From the NCBI GenBank assembly GCA_964358175.1, contig CAYHOI010000071.1, forward strand, positions 1-10,038: DNA of 10,038 nucleotides, read 5' to 3'. Positions 1 through 5,952 of this stretch are shown here, in pieces; positions within the stretch are counted from its first letter, which is position 1, and every line of letters starts with the position of its first letter. Both the position numbers and the translations under genes were made by a program. Source of the DNA: CAYHOI01 sp964358175. Lineage in GTDB: Bacteria > Margulisbacteria > Riflemargulisbacteria > GWF2-35-9. Under the pieces are notes generated by a model. That model saw only the letters and a list, made by a program, of their open reading frames with translations, was not told the origin of the DNA and searched no databases.

Positions 1-1
1 C

Positions 2-244
2 TCAAACCCTTGTCGTTACTGGCTTTTTCTCGCTTTTATCAACTCCGAAACTTTAGTAAGTTATTTGTTAGGGATAAAGAATCATTTCGATGTTATACCA
101 ATCGCCCTCATTACTGATACTGAGCCTTACGCTATTACAGTAAAAATAGATAATAGGAATGGGAAATCTTGGATCTTACTTAAGCATGTCGATAATGAAC
201 ACCACAGCGTCTATTATTGGCAAGAATTACAAATTAACCAGTAA
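2..244 (+). CDS. Hypothetical protein, 3' part only (cut by window start)
   Basis: An open frame runs from the window edge to a TAA at 242-244, giving about 80 residues of the C-terminal part of a protein. The visible part begins with a hydrophobic, aromatic-rich stretch (YWLFLAFI) and continues as a mixed alpha/beta-looking sequence ending in HHSVYYWQELQINQ. I recognise no family or catalytic motif. The stop lies 24 bases before the likely ATG of the next gene on the same strand, so the two could be co-transcribed. No start can be assigned because the gene begins outside the window. An 80-codon open frame with sensible amino-acid composition is probably real, but chance cannot be excluded. 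Confidence 0.45.
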   Translation, partial: SNPCRYWLFLAFINSETLVSYLLGIKNHFDVIPIALITDTEPYAITVKIDNRNGKSWILLKHVDNEHHSVYYWQELQINQ

Positions 245-268
245 AGAATAAGTTGTGAGCAGGACTTA

Positions 269-801
269 ATGTTAAAAAAATATTCGAGTTTATTGAAAAA
301 GTTAAATCTGGATTGGATGAGTTCTGTTGCCCCACCGTAAACTCTAACGATAAATCAGACTTGGAACTATCATATATTGCAATATCGGAGAACTATAGAG
401 ATGAAGTGCGCAAAAATGCTGAGAAGGTATTGCAAAGTCGATATGGTGTCAAGCGCCAACAAATGGACGTCAATAATGCCGAACTCAAAAAGCTAAAAGA
501 AAAATCTCTTCGTCTTTTGAATCATTATGAAGACAAACTTATTGATAGGGATGAACTACTGCAACGCAAAGCGGATTACGCGCGGAGGATTGAACGATTG
601 GAAGTCGAATATTTTGCTAATCTGTATGTCCCGATAAAAAGCAGGGAAGAGTTCTTGAACCTAACCGCCATCAAAGGAAAGCTAGACTATCACTGGACTC
701 CAACGGGGCAATACCTTCTAAATCTAGCGGATCGTCCTGAGTGGTGCAAGCGGAGGGACTTGAGTCACTGCTTCGCTCCACTCCTGTTCCGCTTGCTATG
801 A
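269..801 (+). CDS. Hypothetical coiled-coil protein with a frame break near its start
   Basis: The long frame is open from 259 to 801 but has no ATG near its beginning; its first common start is a TTG at 313 (162 residues). A better start is the ATG at 269, preceded by AGGA at 261-264, but it reads only to a stop at 338-340. The two frames differ by one base at an A7 run (274-280), directly after ATG TTA. One extra A would give MLKKIFEFIEKVKSGLDEF and continue to the 801 stop, about 177 residues. The middle (roughly residues 65-115 of that product) is strongly charged and heptad-like (LKKLKEKSLRLLNHY, then DRDELLQRKADYARRIERLE). This resembles the coiled coil of serine recombinases, but no catalytic or zinc-ribbon part is present. 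The last ~20 codons run into the tRNA-tail repeat at 742-886, so the natural C-terminus may be lost. The family is unrecognised. Confidence 0.5.
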
Positions 802-886
802 CCAAGTTCTCGTCGCTGTCGGGCACTTCCTGTGCCCTTTTCGTCCCCCGGACGCGCTCCTCGACCGTTCAAGTCCTGACCAGCCA
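742..886. repeat. tRNA-tail-flanked inverted repeat segment
   Basis: The left end (742-763) matches the 3' end of the downstream tRNA-Leu (936-957) at 21 of 22 bases, in the same orientation and including the CCA complement. The right end (867-886, GTTCAAGTCCTGACCAGCCA) looks like the T-loop and 3' acceptor strand of a tRNA in the opposite orientation. The segment therefore has imperfect inverted ends sharing TGG and AGGGACTTGA/AGGACTTGA. Inside the left part, 747-754 (CAAGCGGA) pairs perfectly with 788-795 (TCCGCTTG). The segment is visibly more GC-rich than its surroundings and encodes nothing convincing beyond the tail of the preceding gene. It may be an integration scar, a copy of a dispersed palindromic repeat that recruits tRNA ends, or a relic of tRNA-gene rearrangement. 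Confidence 0.55.
821..841 (+). terminator. Possible intrinsic terminator
   Basis: GGGCAC (821-826) and GTGCCC (832-837) form a perfect 6-bp GC-rich stem with a TTCCT loop, followed by TTTT (838-841). It lies 20 bases after the stop of the preceding + strand gene, where a terminator would be expected. The U-tract is short, so termination may be weak. It sits inside the tRNA-tail repeat segment and could instead be part of that element's own fold. Confidence 0.45.
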
Positions 887-935
887 ATTGTTTTTGAAAA
901 AGTGATTAAGCCCCACTATGCCGTGTTTATGATAA

Positions 936-1019
936 TGGTGCGAGCGGAGGGACTTGAACCCCCATGCCAGAGGCACTAGATCCTAAGTCTAGCGTGTCTA
1001 CCAATTCCACCACGCTCGC
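936..1019 (-). tRNA. tRNA-Leu (anticodon UAG)
   Basis: Read on the minus strand, the 84-base gene has a 7-bp acceptor stem (GCGAGCG with CGCTCGC), a leucine-type D arm (TGGTGGAATTGGTAGACA), an anticodon loop CTTAGGA giving anticodon TAG, a long variable arm (TGCCTCTGGCA), a T loop with GGGTTCAAGTCCC, discriminator A and an encoded CCA. The long variable arm and A73 fit leucine identity. UAG reads the CUN family of leucine codons. A promoter lies just upstream. Part of its 3' end is copied 194 bases away at 742-763. Confidence 0.95.
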
Positions 1020-1028
1020 AACAACCAA

Positions 1029-1057
1029 AGTATATCAGGTGGAATAACGATTCACAA
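1029..1057 (-). promoter_or_regulatory. Promoter of the tRNA-Leu gene
   Basis: On the minus strand, TTGTGA (1052-1057) and TATACT (1029-1034) are separated by 17 bases, a good sigma-70-type arrangement. The -10 box ends 9 bases before the tRNA 5' end, so transcription would start at or just before the mature tRNA. Confidence 0.65.
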
Positions 1058-1093
1058 CCGTCTTACGCGCTGGTCTTAAACGAGCTTGCCCGA

Positions 1094-1099
1094 TATAAT
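1094..1099 (+). promoter_or_regulatory. Candidate -10 box of kup
   Basis: A perfect TATAAT lies 19 bases before the ATG at 1119. No good -35 is visible 16-18 bases upstream (the nearest bases read TGGTCT). If used, the mRNA would start near 1106 with a leader of about 13 bases, and the upstream TTG (1086) and ATG (1098) could not be starts. Confidence 0.4.
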
Positions 1100-1118
1100 G
1101 GTTCTGATCCAACCTGTT

Positions 1119-2912
1119 ATGAAAGACATCATCAGATCATTAGGACTCGTCTTCGGAGATATCGGAACCAGTCCGATCTATACTTTCACAGTCATCTTTC
1201 TTCTCGTCAAGCCCACCCCTGAAAATATCCTCGGAATTGTCTCTCTTATCCTGTGGACGCTCACAACCCTTGTAACCATTCAATACGCTTGGCTCGCAAT
1301 GAGTCTCGGACAAAAAAGCGAGGGTGGGACTATCGTTCTCAAAGAGATTCTGCTTCCTCTTTTAAAAAAAGGGAAACTGATAGCATTCTTCGGCGTATTA
1401 GCGGTCATCGGAATATCCCTCCTCATCGGGGATGGCGTCATCACCCCTGCAATCAGCATCCTCAGTGCCGTTGAAGGTATCCTCCTCATTCCAGGATTCG
1501 AAAATACATCCCAAGACATTTTGATCTTTATTGCTGCGATGATCGCCATAGGGCTATTCTCGCTTCAACGACATGGTGCCGATAAAGTGTCCTCCGCGTT
1601 TGGCCCTATTATGGTCATTTGGTTCAGCGTTTTGTTTCTTTCCGGGCTTATCGCCATAACTTACTTTCCCCGCGTTATCTTGGCCATCAATCCTTACTAC
1701 GGTCTGAAATTTATTCTAAGTCATGGTATTGCCGGGTTTTTTGTGCTGTCCGAGGTGATCTTGTGTTCGACAGGAGGAGAAGCCCTTTTTGCCGACATGG
1801 GTCATATGGGACGAATGCCCATTACCAAGGCTTGGTTCTTTGCTTTTATCGCTCTAGCCACCAATTACCTGGGTCAAGCTGCATTCCTGGCCACACATCC
1901 CAAAGCACAGAACATCCTCTTCGAGATGATTTTCTTTCAAAACAAAAGCCTATATATTCCCTTTCTTTTTCTAAGCATTATCGCCACCGTCATCGCCTCT
2001 CAAGCTATTATCAGCTCAATGTTTTCCATCTTCTACCAAGCGATTACCACCCACTTGCTTCCGATTCTGAAAATTGAATACACCTCGGCGAAAATAAAAT
2101 CTCAAATCTACATCAACTTTATTAATTGGCTCCTAATGCTGCTGGTTTTGTTCATCATGGTTACCTTCAGAAAATCCCATAACCTTGCAGCCGCATACGG
2201 CCTGGCGGTAAATGGAGATATGCTTATCACGGGGATATTTATGAGCACCATCTTTTTTATCAAAAACAATAAACTCAAATTTCGATTGGCTCTTCTGGTC
2301 ACAGCTATCGACTTCATTTTCCTGCTCGCCAACCTCTACAAACTCCCCCATGGTGGATACTGGTCGCTCATCATTTCCTCCCTCCCACTGGCCATGATCA
2401 TCACCTATGGTGCTGTACAAAAACGAATTGGAAAAGCGATGAAACCCGTAGCTGTTTCCGACTTTCTACGCCAATACAAACTGGTCTACAAAAAAACAAA
2501 TCTCATTGAAGGGACAGCTCTCTTCCTGATTGGTAATGCCACTCGCATCCCCAAATATGTGGGTAAGACCATGTTCATGAATGGCATCCTATATGAAGAC
2601 AATGTCTTCTTGTCCATCCAAATTTCAACAGATCCCTTTGGCGTAGAGGGGATCTTTCGAGAAAATCTAGCTGAAGGACTTCGAGTCTTTGAGATTCATG
2701 CCGGATATATGGAAATTTTTGATGTTGAGAAACTTCTTCGAAATCATCATATTCATGAAAAGGCTATTTTTTACGGTATGGAGGAAATCGTAACTCGAAA
2801 CTTTATTTTCTCGATATTCTCAAACATCAAGAAACTTACGCCCTCCTTTGTACAGTTTTACAAACTGCCCCCCTCAAAAATTCACGGAGTTGTCACCGTC
2901 ATTGAACTGTAG
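1119..2912 (+). CDS. kup: KUP/HAK/KT-family potassium uptake protein
   Basis: This is an inner-membrane K+ transporter, thought to work as a K+/H+ symporter. The N-terminus has the family signature GLVFGDIGTSPIYTF, and a second conserved block (GGEALFADMGHMG) lies near residues 218-230. About 12 hydrophobic membrane segments fill roughly residues 5-440, followed by a soluble C-terminal domain of about 150 residues. Total length is 597 residues, slightly shorter than E. coli Kup (622). Three in-frame starts exist: TTG 1086, ATG 1098 and ATG 1119. I chose 1119 because a TATAAT box overlaps the ATG at 1098 and because few residues precede the signature in this family; no Shine-Dalgarno is clear for any of them. 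The gene stands alone on the + strand and overlaps the end of the convergent tolR/exbD gene by 14 bases. Confidence 0.95.
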   Translation: MKDIIRSLGLVFGDIGTSPIYTFTVIFLLVKPTPENILGIVSLILWTLTTLVTIQYAWLAMSLGQKSEGGTIVLKEILLPLLKKGKLIAFFGVLAVIGISLLIGDGVITPAISILSAVEGILLIPGFENTSQDILIFIAAMIAIGLFSLQRHGADKVSSAFGPIMVIWFSVLFLSGLIAITYFPRVILAINPYYGLKFILSHGIAGFFVLSEVILCSTGGEALFADMGHMGRMPITKAWFFAFIALATNYLGQAAFLATHPKAQNILFEMIFFQNKSLYIPFLFLSIIATVIASQAIISSMFSIFYQAITTHLLPILKIEYTSAKIKSQIYINFINWLLMLLVLFIMVTFRKSHNLAAAYGLAVNGDMLITGIFMSTIFFIKNNKLKFRLALLVTAIDFIFLLANLYKLPHGGYWSLIISSLPLAMIITYGAVQKRIGKAMKPVAVSDFLRQYKLVYKKTNLIEGTALFLIGNATRIPKYVGKTMFMNGILYEDNVFLSIQISTDPFGVEGIFRENLAEGLRVFEIHAGYMEIFDVEKLLRNHHIHEKAIFYGMEEIVTRNFIFSIFSNIKKLTPSFVQFYKLPPSKIHGVVTVIEL

Positions 2913-3324
2913 CAGGCGTATCATCGTTTTTAGACAGAAGCTCCAGCTTCTTTGCACCACTTTTTTGGGCAAGTCCTAGCACTTTTGCGACTTGACCGTA
3001 GTTGGCGTTTTGGTCTGCGTTGATCACAACCGGTCTTGCATAGACCAGTTGAGCCTTGAACCTTTCCTCTAGGTCTGCCAAATCCTTCACCGGCTGATCT
3101 CCCAGAAGAATCTCATTGTTTGCGCGAATAGTCACCTGAAGCTTATCTTCCTGCAGAGGAGGTGAGCGAAGTGATGACTCGGGTAAATTCACTTTTACTG
3201 AGGATTGAATGAGTAATGGAGTGGTCACGATAAAAACAACCAATATCACCAAAACAATATCCGTAAAAGGAATAATGTTGATCTCATACATCGGTTTCTG
3301 GGTGTATTTGTCTAGCTTAAGAAT
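2899..3324 (-). CDS. ExbD/TolR-family biopolymer transport protein
   Basis: This is the second subunit of a proton-driven inner-membrane motor that powers either TonB (ExbD) or the Tol-Pal system (TolR). The sequence shows a short cytoplasmic N-terminus, then EINIIPFTDIVLVILVVFIV, where the Asp in the membrane segment matches the proton-carrying Asp of the family. A periplasmic domain with VKVNLPES follows and ends near GQVAKVLGLAQKSGAKKLELL. A TTG at 3351 would extend the frame. The best start is instead an ATT at 3324, 6 bases after a perfect AAGGAGG (3331-3337); it leaves 13 residues before EINIIP, close to the 14 in E. coli TolR. An ATG at 3291 would leave only one residue before that block. 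The gene follows tolQ/exbB with a short overlap (translational coupling likely). Only the pair is present, so TolR cannot be told from ExbD. Confidence 0.9.
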   Translation of the reverse strand: MLKLDKYTQKPMYEINIIPFTDIVLVILVVFIVTTPLLIQSSVKVNLPESSLRSPPLQEDKLQVTIRANNEILLGDQPVKDLADLEERFKAQLVYARPVVINADQNANYGQVAKVLGLAQKSGAKKLELLSKNDDTPATVQ

Positions 3325-3949
3325 GGCCAGCCTCCTTGGCAACCTGTTCAATCATTTCAGAAGTAAGAATCTCGGTTTCTCGCAGAAAAATCTGAATACG
3401 ATGGGAATAATAGTTGTAGGCCATCACCGCAGGAATAGCAACAAATAGACCGGCCGCTGTATTTAACAGGGCTTCTGCGATCCCATTAGTTACCAAGCTG
3501 GGAGAATAGGATTGACCAAACGACATCCCGCGAAAAGTTTTGATAATTCCAAACACCGTACCGAATAGGCCAATAAAGGGCGTCGTACTCCCGAGGGTTG
3601 CTAGGAAATTTAACCTTCGTTCCAAAACCATGAGTATTCGAAGCACTTGCCGTTGAACAGCCTCCTCAATAAACTGGGTACTCTTGCCCTTGTTCGTGAG
3701 AACAGCCAAGTAGAGGTTGCTCAGCATCGAGGGGCTCTTTTTGCACAAACTGGTTGCCTCGGCAATTTTCTTTTTGGGTAGCAGGGTCATCATGGCTTGT
3801 TCGTATTTTTTACATTTTCCCAAAATAGAGCTATAAGCCATCCACCTCTCAATAATCACAGCTATAGAAAGAATAGAACACAGCCCCAGCAGAAGCATAA
3901 CAAGTCCACCCTGCTGGAGAAATTGAACCATCGTTAGTTGTTGAAACAT
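3317..3949 (-). CDS. ExbB/TolQ/MotA-family proton channel protein
   Basis: This is the channel-forming subunit of the Tol or Ton inner-membrane motor, partner of the downstream ExbD/TolR protein. The product is about 210 residues with an N-terminal membrane segment (residues ~12-35), a cytoplasmic helical loop rich in Lys and Gln, and two C-terminal membrane segments. Those carry the family blocks LATLGSTTPFIGLFGTVFGI and GIAEALLNTAAGLFVAIPAV. A GTG at 3958 is possible, but the ATG at 3949 is preceded by AAGGTGG at 5-base spacing and the GTG lies inside that ribosome-binding site. It is the first gene of a two-gene operon with its own promoter. No tolA, tolB, pal or tonB is in the window, so the choice between Tol and Ton function is open. 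Confidence 0.92.
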   Translation of the reverse strand: MFQQLTMVQFLQQGGLVMLLLGLCSILSIAVIIERWMAYSSILGKCKKYEQAMMTLLPKKKIAEATSLCKKSPSMLSNLYLAVLTNKGKSTQFIEEAVQRQVLRILMVLERRLNFLATLGSTTPFIGLFGTVFGIIKTFRGMSFGQSYSPSLVTNGIAEALLNTAAGLFVAIPAVMAYNYYSHRIQIFLRETEILTSEMIEQVAKEAGHS

Positions 3950-3988
3950 GCGCGCCACCTTTTTTGAATAGTTTACGTATCGTCGACC

Positions 3989-4016
3989 ATTATAACCACA
4001 ATTTGTGTGGAGTAAA
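3989..4016 (-). promoter_or_regulatory. Promoter of the tolQ-tolR/exbB-exbD operon, with palindrome
   Basis: On the minus strand, TTTACT (4011-4016) and a perfect TATAAT (3989-3994) are 16 bases apart. The spacer holds a perfect 11-base palindrome, CACAATTTGTG (3997-4007), placed where a bound protein would block RNA polymerase. The predicted start near 3982 gives a leader of about 33 bases before the ATG at 3949, including the ribosome-binding site. Confidence 0.6.
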
Positions 4017-4027
4017 AGAGTGCGTTC

Positions 4028-4057
4028 TTGCTAGGTGTTACCGTCGCATGAGATAAT
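4028..4057 (+). promoter_or_regulatory. Promoter of glyQ
   Basis: TTGCTA (4028-4033) and GATAAT (4052-4057) are 18 bases apart. The predicted start lies about 7 bases after the -10, at or next to the A of the ATG at 4065, so the message may be leaderless. This promoter is back to back with the one for tolQ; the two -35 boxes are about 11 bases apart. Confidence 0.5.
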
Positions 4058-4064
4058 GTCTCTG

Positions 4065-4946
4065 ATGAATTTCCAAGAAATTCTGTTAATGCTTCAGGCC
4101 TATTGGGCTAAGCACGGGTGTATCCTCCAGCAACCCTATGACATCGAGAAGGGGGCAGGCACCATGAACCCTGCGACTTTCTTGCGTGTTCTGGGCCCAG
4201 AGCCTTTCAACGTGGCCTACGTGGAGCCCTCTCGGCGTCCAACCGATGGGCGTTATGGACAGAATCCCAATCGGCTTCAACATTACTTTCAATTCCAAGT
4301 AATTCTCAAGCCTTCACCGCTGAATGTGCAGGAATTATACCGAGAAAGCCTCGAAGCTATCGGCGTCAATGTGCCCGACCATGACCTAAGATTCGTCGAA
4401 GATAACTGGGAATCTCCTACCCTGGGCGCATCAGGTGTTGGGTGGGAGGTTTGGCTGGACGGCATGGAAATTACACAATTCACCTATTTTCAACAATGCG
4501 GCGGCTTGGAACTCTCCCCCATATCTGTTGAGATCACCTACGGCCTTGAGCGGTTGGCAATGTTTATCCAAGGGGTTGATTCCGTTTTTGACATCAACTG
4601 GGTCGGACAGATCTCTTACGGGGATGTATACATGCAGAATGAAATTGAGCAGAGTACCTACAACTTTGAGATTGCAAATGTAGAGCGTTTGCAAACACTC
4701 TTTTCTGTCTATGAAAAAGAATCCGAGCTCTGTTCGGAAAACAAAATTGTTCTCCCCGCCTATGATTATTGTCTGAAGTGTTCCCATGCCTTCAACCTTC
4801 TGGATGCACGAGGAGCAATCAGTGTGACTGAGCGAACCCACTATATTTCCCGTATCCGCCATTTGGCAAAAAAATGCGCAACACTCTACTTGGCCCAACG
4901 AGAATCTCTCGGCTTTCCGTTACTCAAACACTCTTTCCCTAGGTAA
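4065..4946 (+). CDS. glyQ: Glycine-tRNA ligase alpha subunit
   Basis: This is the catalytic alpha subunit of the bacterial alpha2beta2 glycyl-tRNA synthetase, charging tRNA-Gly in the cytoplasm. About 293 residues from the chosen start matches the family length. Hallmark blocks are visible: GAGTMNPATFLRVLGPEP, SRRPTDGRYGQNPNRLQHY, RFVEDNWESPTLGA, GWEVWLDGMEITQFTYFQQ, ITYGLERLAMFIQGVDSV and, near the end, HAFNLLDARGAISVTERTHY. Starts at GTG 4035, ATG 4056 and ATG 4065 are in frame. I chose 4065 because the GATAAT box overlaps 4056 and because alignment to E. coli GlyQ begins at MNFQ; there is no ribosome-binding site, which fits a leaderless message. The beta-subunit gene glyS, normally next, is absent here and must lie elsewhere. 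Confidence 0.96.
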   Translation: MNFQEILLMLQAYWAKHGCILQQPYDIEKGAGTMNPATFLRVLGPEPFNVAYVEPSRRPTDGRYGQNPNRLQHYFQFQVILKPSPLNVQELYRESLEAIGVNVPDHDLRFVEDNWESPTLGASGVGWEVWLDGMEITQFTYFQQCGGLELSPISVEITYGLERLAMFIQGVDSVFDINWVGQISYGDVYMQNEIEQSTYNFEIANVERLQTLFSVYEKESELCSENKIVLPAYDYCLKCSHAFNLLDARGAISVTERTHYISRIRHLAKKCATLYLAQRESLGFPLLKHSFPR

Positions 4947-5195
4947 ATCCCTCAAGAAATTGAGTCTGACCGACAATGCTCGAAAGGGAAACTGGCCATT
5001 GCTCACCCTGCAAGAAAAATGGAACGGAATAAAGCGATGCATTTCCCTGCAACTTTCAATGTTAATTTTATATCGGTGTCATTAAATCCAAGGTTGCGAA
5101 GCAGTTCACTAAAGCCACAGGTGATAGATCAAATAAACACTGGCTTGGAGGCTGAAAATGAACGCCGAAACTTTAGCAATATAATACCCAGAGTT
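4947..5195. other. Gene-poor stretch after glyQ
   Basis: No convincing gene is visible on either strand. The glyQ frame stays open after its stop until 5234, but the product matches nothing I recognise and runs into tRNA sequence, so I do not call it. There is no glyS-like start in any + frame. A short hairpin (4951-4964, CTCAA, GAAA loop, TTGAG) follows glyQ but lacks a T-run. A TATAAT at 5180-5185 lies 10 bases before the tRNA-Arg fragment and may be its old promoter; no good -35 is seen. Confidence 0.5.
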
Positions 5196-5239
5196 GTCCT
5201 CGTAGCTCAGTTGGATAGAGCAAAGGTTTCCTAAACCTT
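5196..5239 (+). pseudogene. tRNA-Arg (anticodon CCU), 5' half only
   Basis: The 44 bases match the first half of a bacterial tRNA-Arg(CCU): acceptor 5' strand GTCCTCG, TA, D arm GCTC...GAGC with the loop AGTTGGATA, and a complete anticodon arm AAGGT, TTCCTAA, ACCTT with anticodon CCT. The sequence stops resembling a tRNA exactly after the anticodon stem. No variable loop, T arm (GGTTCGA) or 3' acceptor strand (CGAGGAC) follows or occurs elsewhere in the window. A TATAAT box sits at a suitable distance upstream, suggesting a once-functional gene. The break leads into the AT-rich region carrying the DUF4160-DUF2442 pair, so disruption by insertion or deletion is likely. Confidence 0.8.
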
Positions 5240-5327
5240 AATTTCACTCCAATGAAAGTCAATCAGGAGTAAGGTTACATCGAATTCCATATAAAATTTG
5301 ATGGCGGAGGTAGACGGAAGCAGGGAT

Positions 5328-5357
5328 GTTCTAATTCTGTTCTAATGGGAGTATAAT
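5328..5357 (+). promoter_or_regulatory. Promoter of the DUF4160-DUF2442 pair with a direct-repeat operator candidate
   Basis: A perfect TATAAT (5352-5357) is preceded at 17 bases by a weak -35, TTCTAA (5329-5334). The octamer GTTCTAAT occurs twice, at 5328-5335 and 5339-5346, with centres 11 bases apart (one helical turn), covering the -35 and spacer. Such phased repeats are typical of a bound repressor and would fit autoregulation. The strong ribosome-binding site AAAGGAGGAA (5369-5378) lies before the ATG at 5383. Confidence 0.55.
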
Positions 5358-5382
5358 CATAACAAGGTAAAGGAGGAACATC

Positions 5383-5649
5383 ATGCCAACAATAAGTATG
5401 TTTTATGGAATTATCATTCGAATGTATCTTGGAAAAAAAGAACATGATCCTCCTCATTTTCATGCCTATTATCAAGATAGTCATGCGACTTTTAATGTAG
5501 AAACATCCGAATTGATGGAAGGGAATTTACCAAACAGACAGATAAGGTTAGTTCAAGCTTGGGCGGAACTACATAGAGATGAATTGATAGCGGATTGGGA
5601 GCTCGCCAAGAACGATGATTTGCCATATAAAATTGAACCTTTGAAATAA
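5383..5649 (+). CDS. DUF4160 domain-containing protein
   Basis: The 88-residue protein fits the DUF4160 family along its whole length: MPTISMFYGIIIRMY, then the conserved block HDPPHFHAYYQD, a short beta segment, and the C-terminal part WAELHRDELIADW. The function is not established. DUF4160 genes are often found beside DUF2442 genes, as here, and the pair is sometimes suspected to be a toxin-antitoxin module; that remains inference. A strong Shine-Dalgarno (AAGGAGG) and its own promoter precede it. The sequence is visibly more AT-rich than glyQ or the KaiC-like genes, and it sits just after a broken tRNA gene, both signs of horizontal acquisition. Confidence 0.88.
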   Translation: MPTISMFYGIIIRMYLGKKEHDPPHFHAYYQDSHATFNVETSELMEGNLPNRQIRLVQAWAELHRDELIADWELAKNDDLPYKIEPLK

Positions 5650-5659
5650 GAAGAATATT

Positions 5660-5911
5660 ATGTATTTAGGAATAATAGACGTAAAGGCCTTAGATGATTT
5701 TATATTGCAACTAACTTTTGAAAATCGTGAGGTTCGACAGTTTGACATGAAGAGTTATTTGCAACGAGGGATTTTTATGGAATTACAAGATGTTCGACAA
5801 TTTAATCGTGTTAAAGTGAGTTTCGATAGTATTGAATGGCCTAATGGGGCGGATCTTGATCCAGAATTGCTTTATGATGAGAGTAAGGCTGTTGAGGTAA
5901 TCGACGATTGA
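5660..5911 (+). CDS. DUF2442 domain-containing protein
   Basis: The 83-residue protein matches the DUF2442 family: an N-terminal beta-rich part (VKALDDFILQLTFENREVRQFDM), then LQRGIFMELQDVRQFNRVKV and the characteristic end IEWPNGADLDPELLYDES. The function is unknown. It starts 10 bases after the DUF4160 stop, so the two form an operon. The ribosome-binding site is weak (AAGAAG), in contrast to the strong one of the first gene, so the first protein may be made in excess. AT-rich composition is shared with its neighbour. If the pair is a toxin-antitoxin module, which partner is which cannot be read from the sequence. Confidence 0.88.
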   Translation: MYLGIIDVKALDDFILQLTFENREVRQFDMKSYLQRGIFMELQDVRQFNRVKVSFDSIEWPNGADLDPELLYDESKAVEVIDD

Positions 5912-5952
5912 GAGTGCAGTCGATTTTCTATAGAATCTGATTCGCCAAAGTC

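Noticed and set aside
45..5176. Shared 12-mer CCGAAACTTTAG at 45-56 and 5165-5176
   Set aside because: A few 12-base matches are expected by chance in 10 kb, and the flanks do not align beyond a few bases. It is not evidence for a direct repeat or element ends.
5019..5234. Open frame of 71 codons after glyQ
   Set aside because: It has no ribosome-binding site, reads into the tRNA-Arg fragment and has no recognisable content. It is also in the glyQ frame past a clear stop, at a natural GlyQ C-terminus.
5912..5952. TTCTATAGAA palindrome between the DUF2442 gene and the KaiC-like operon end
   Set aside because: It is short and AT-rich with no T-run, so it does not make a convincing terminator for either convergent gene.
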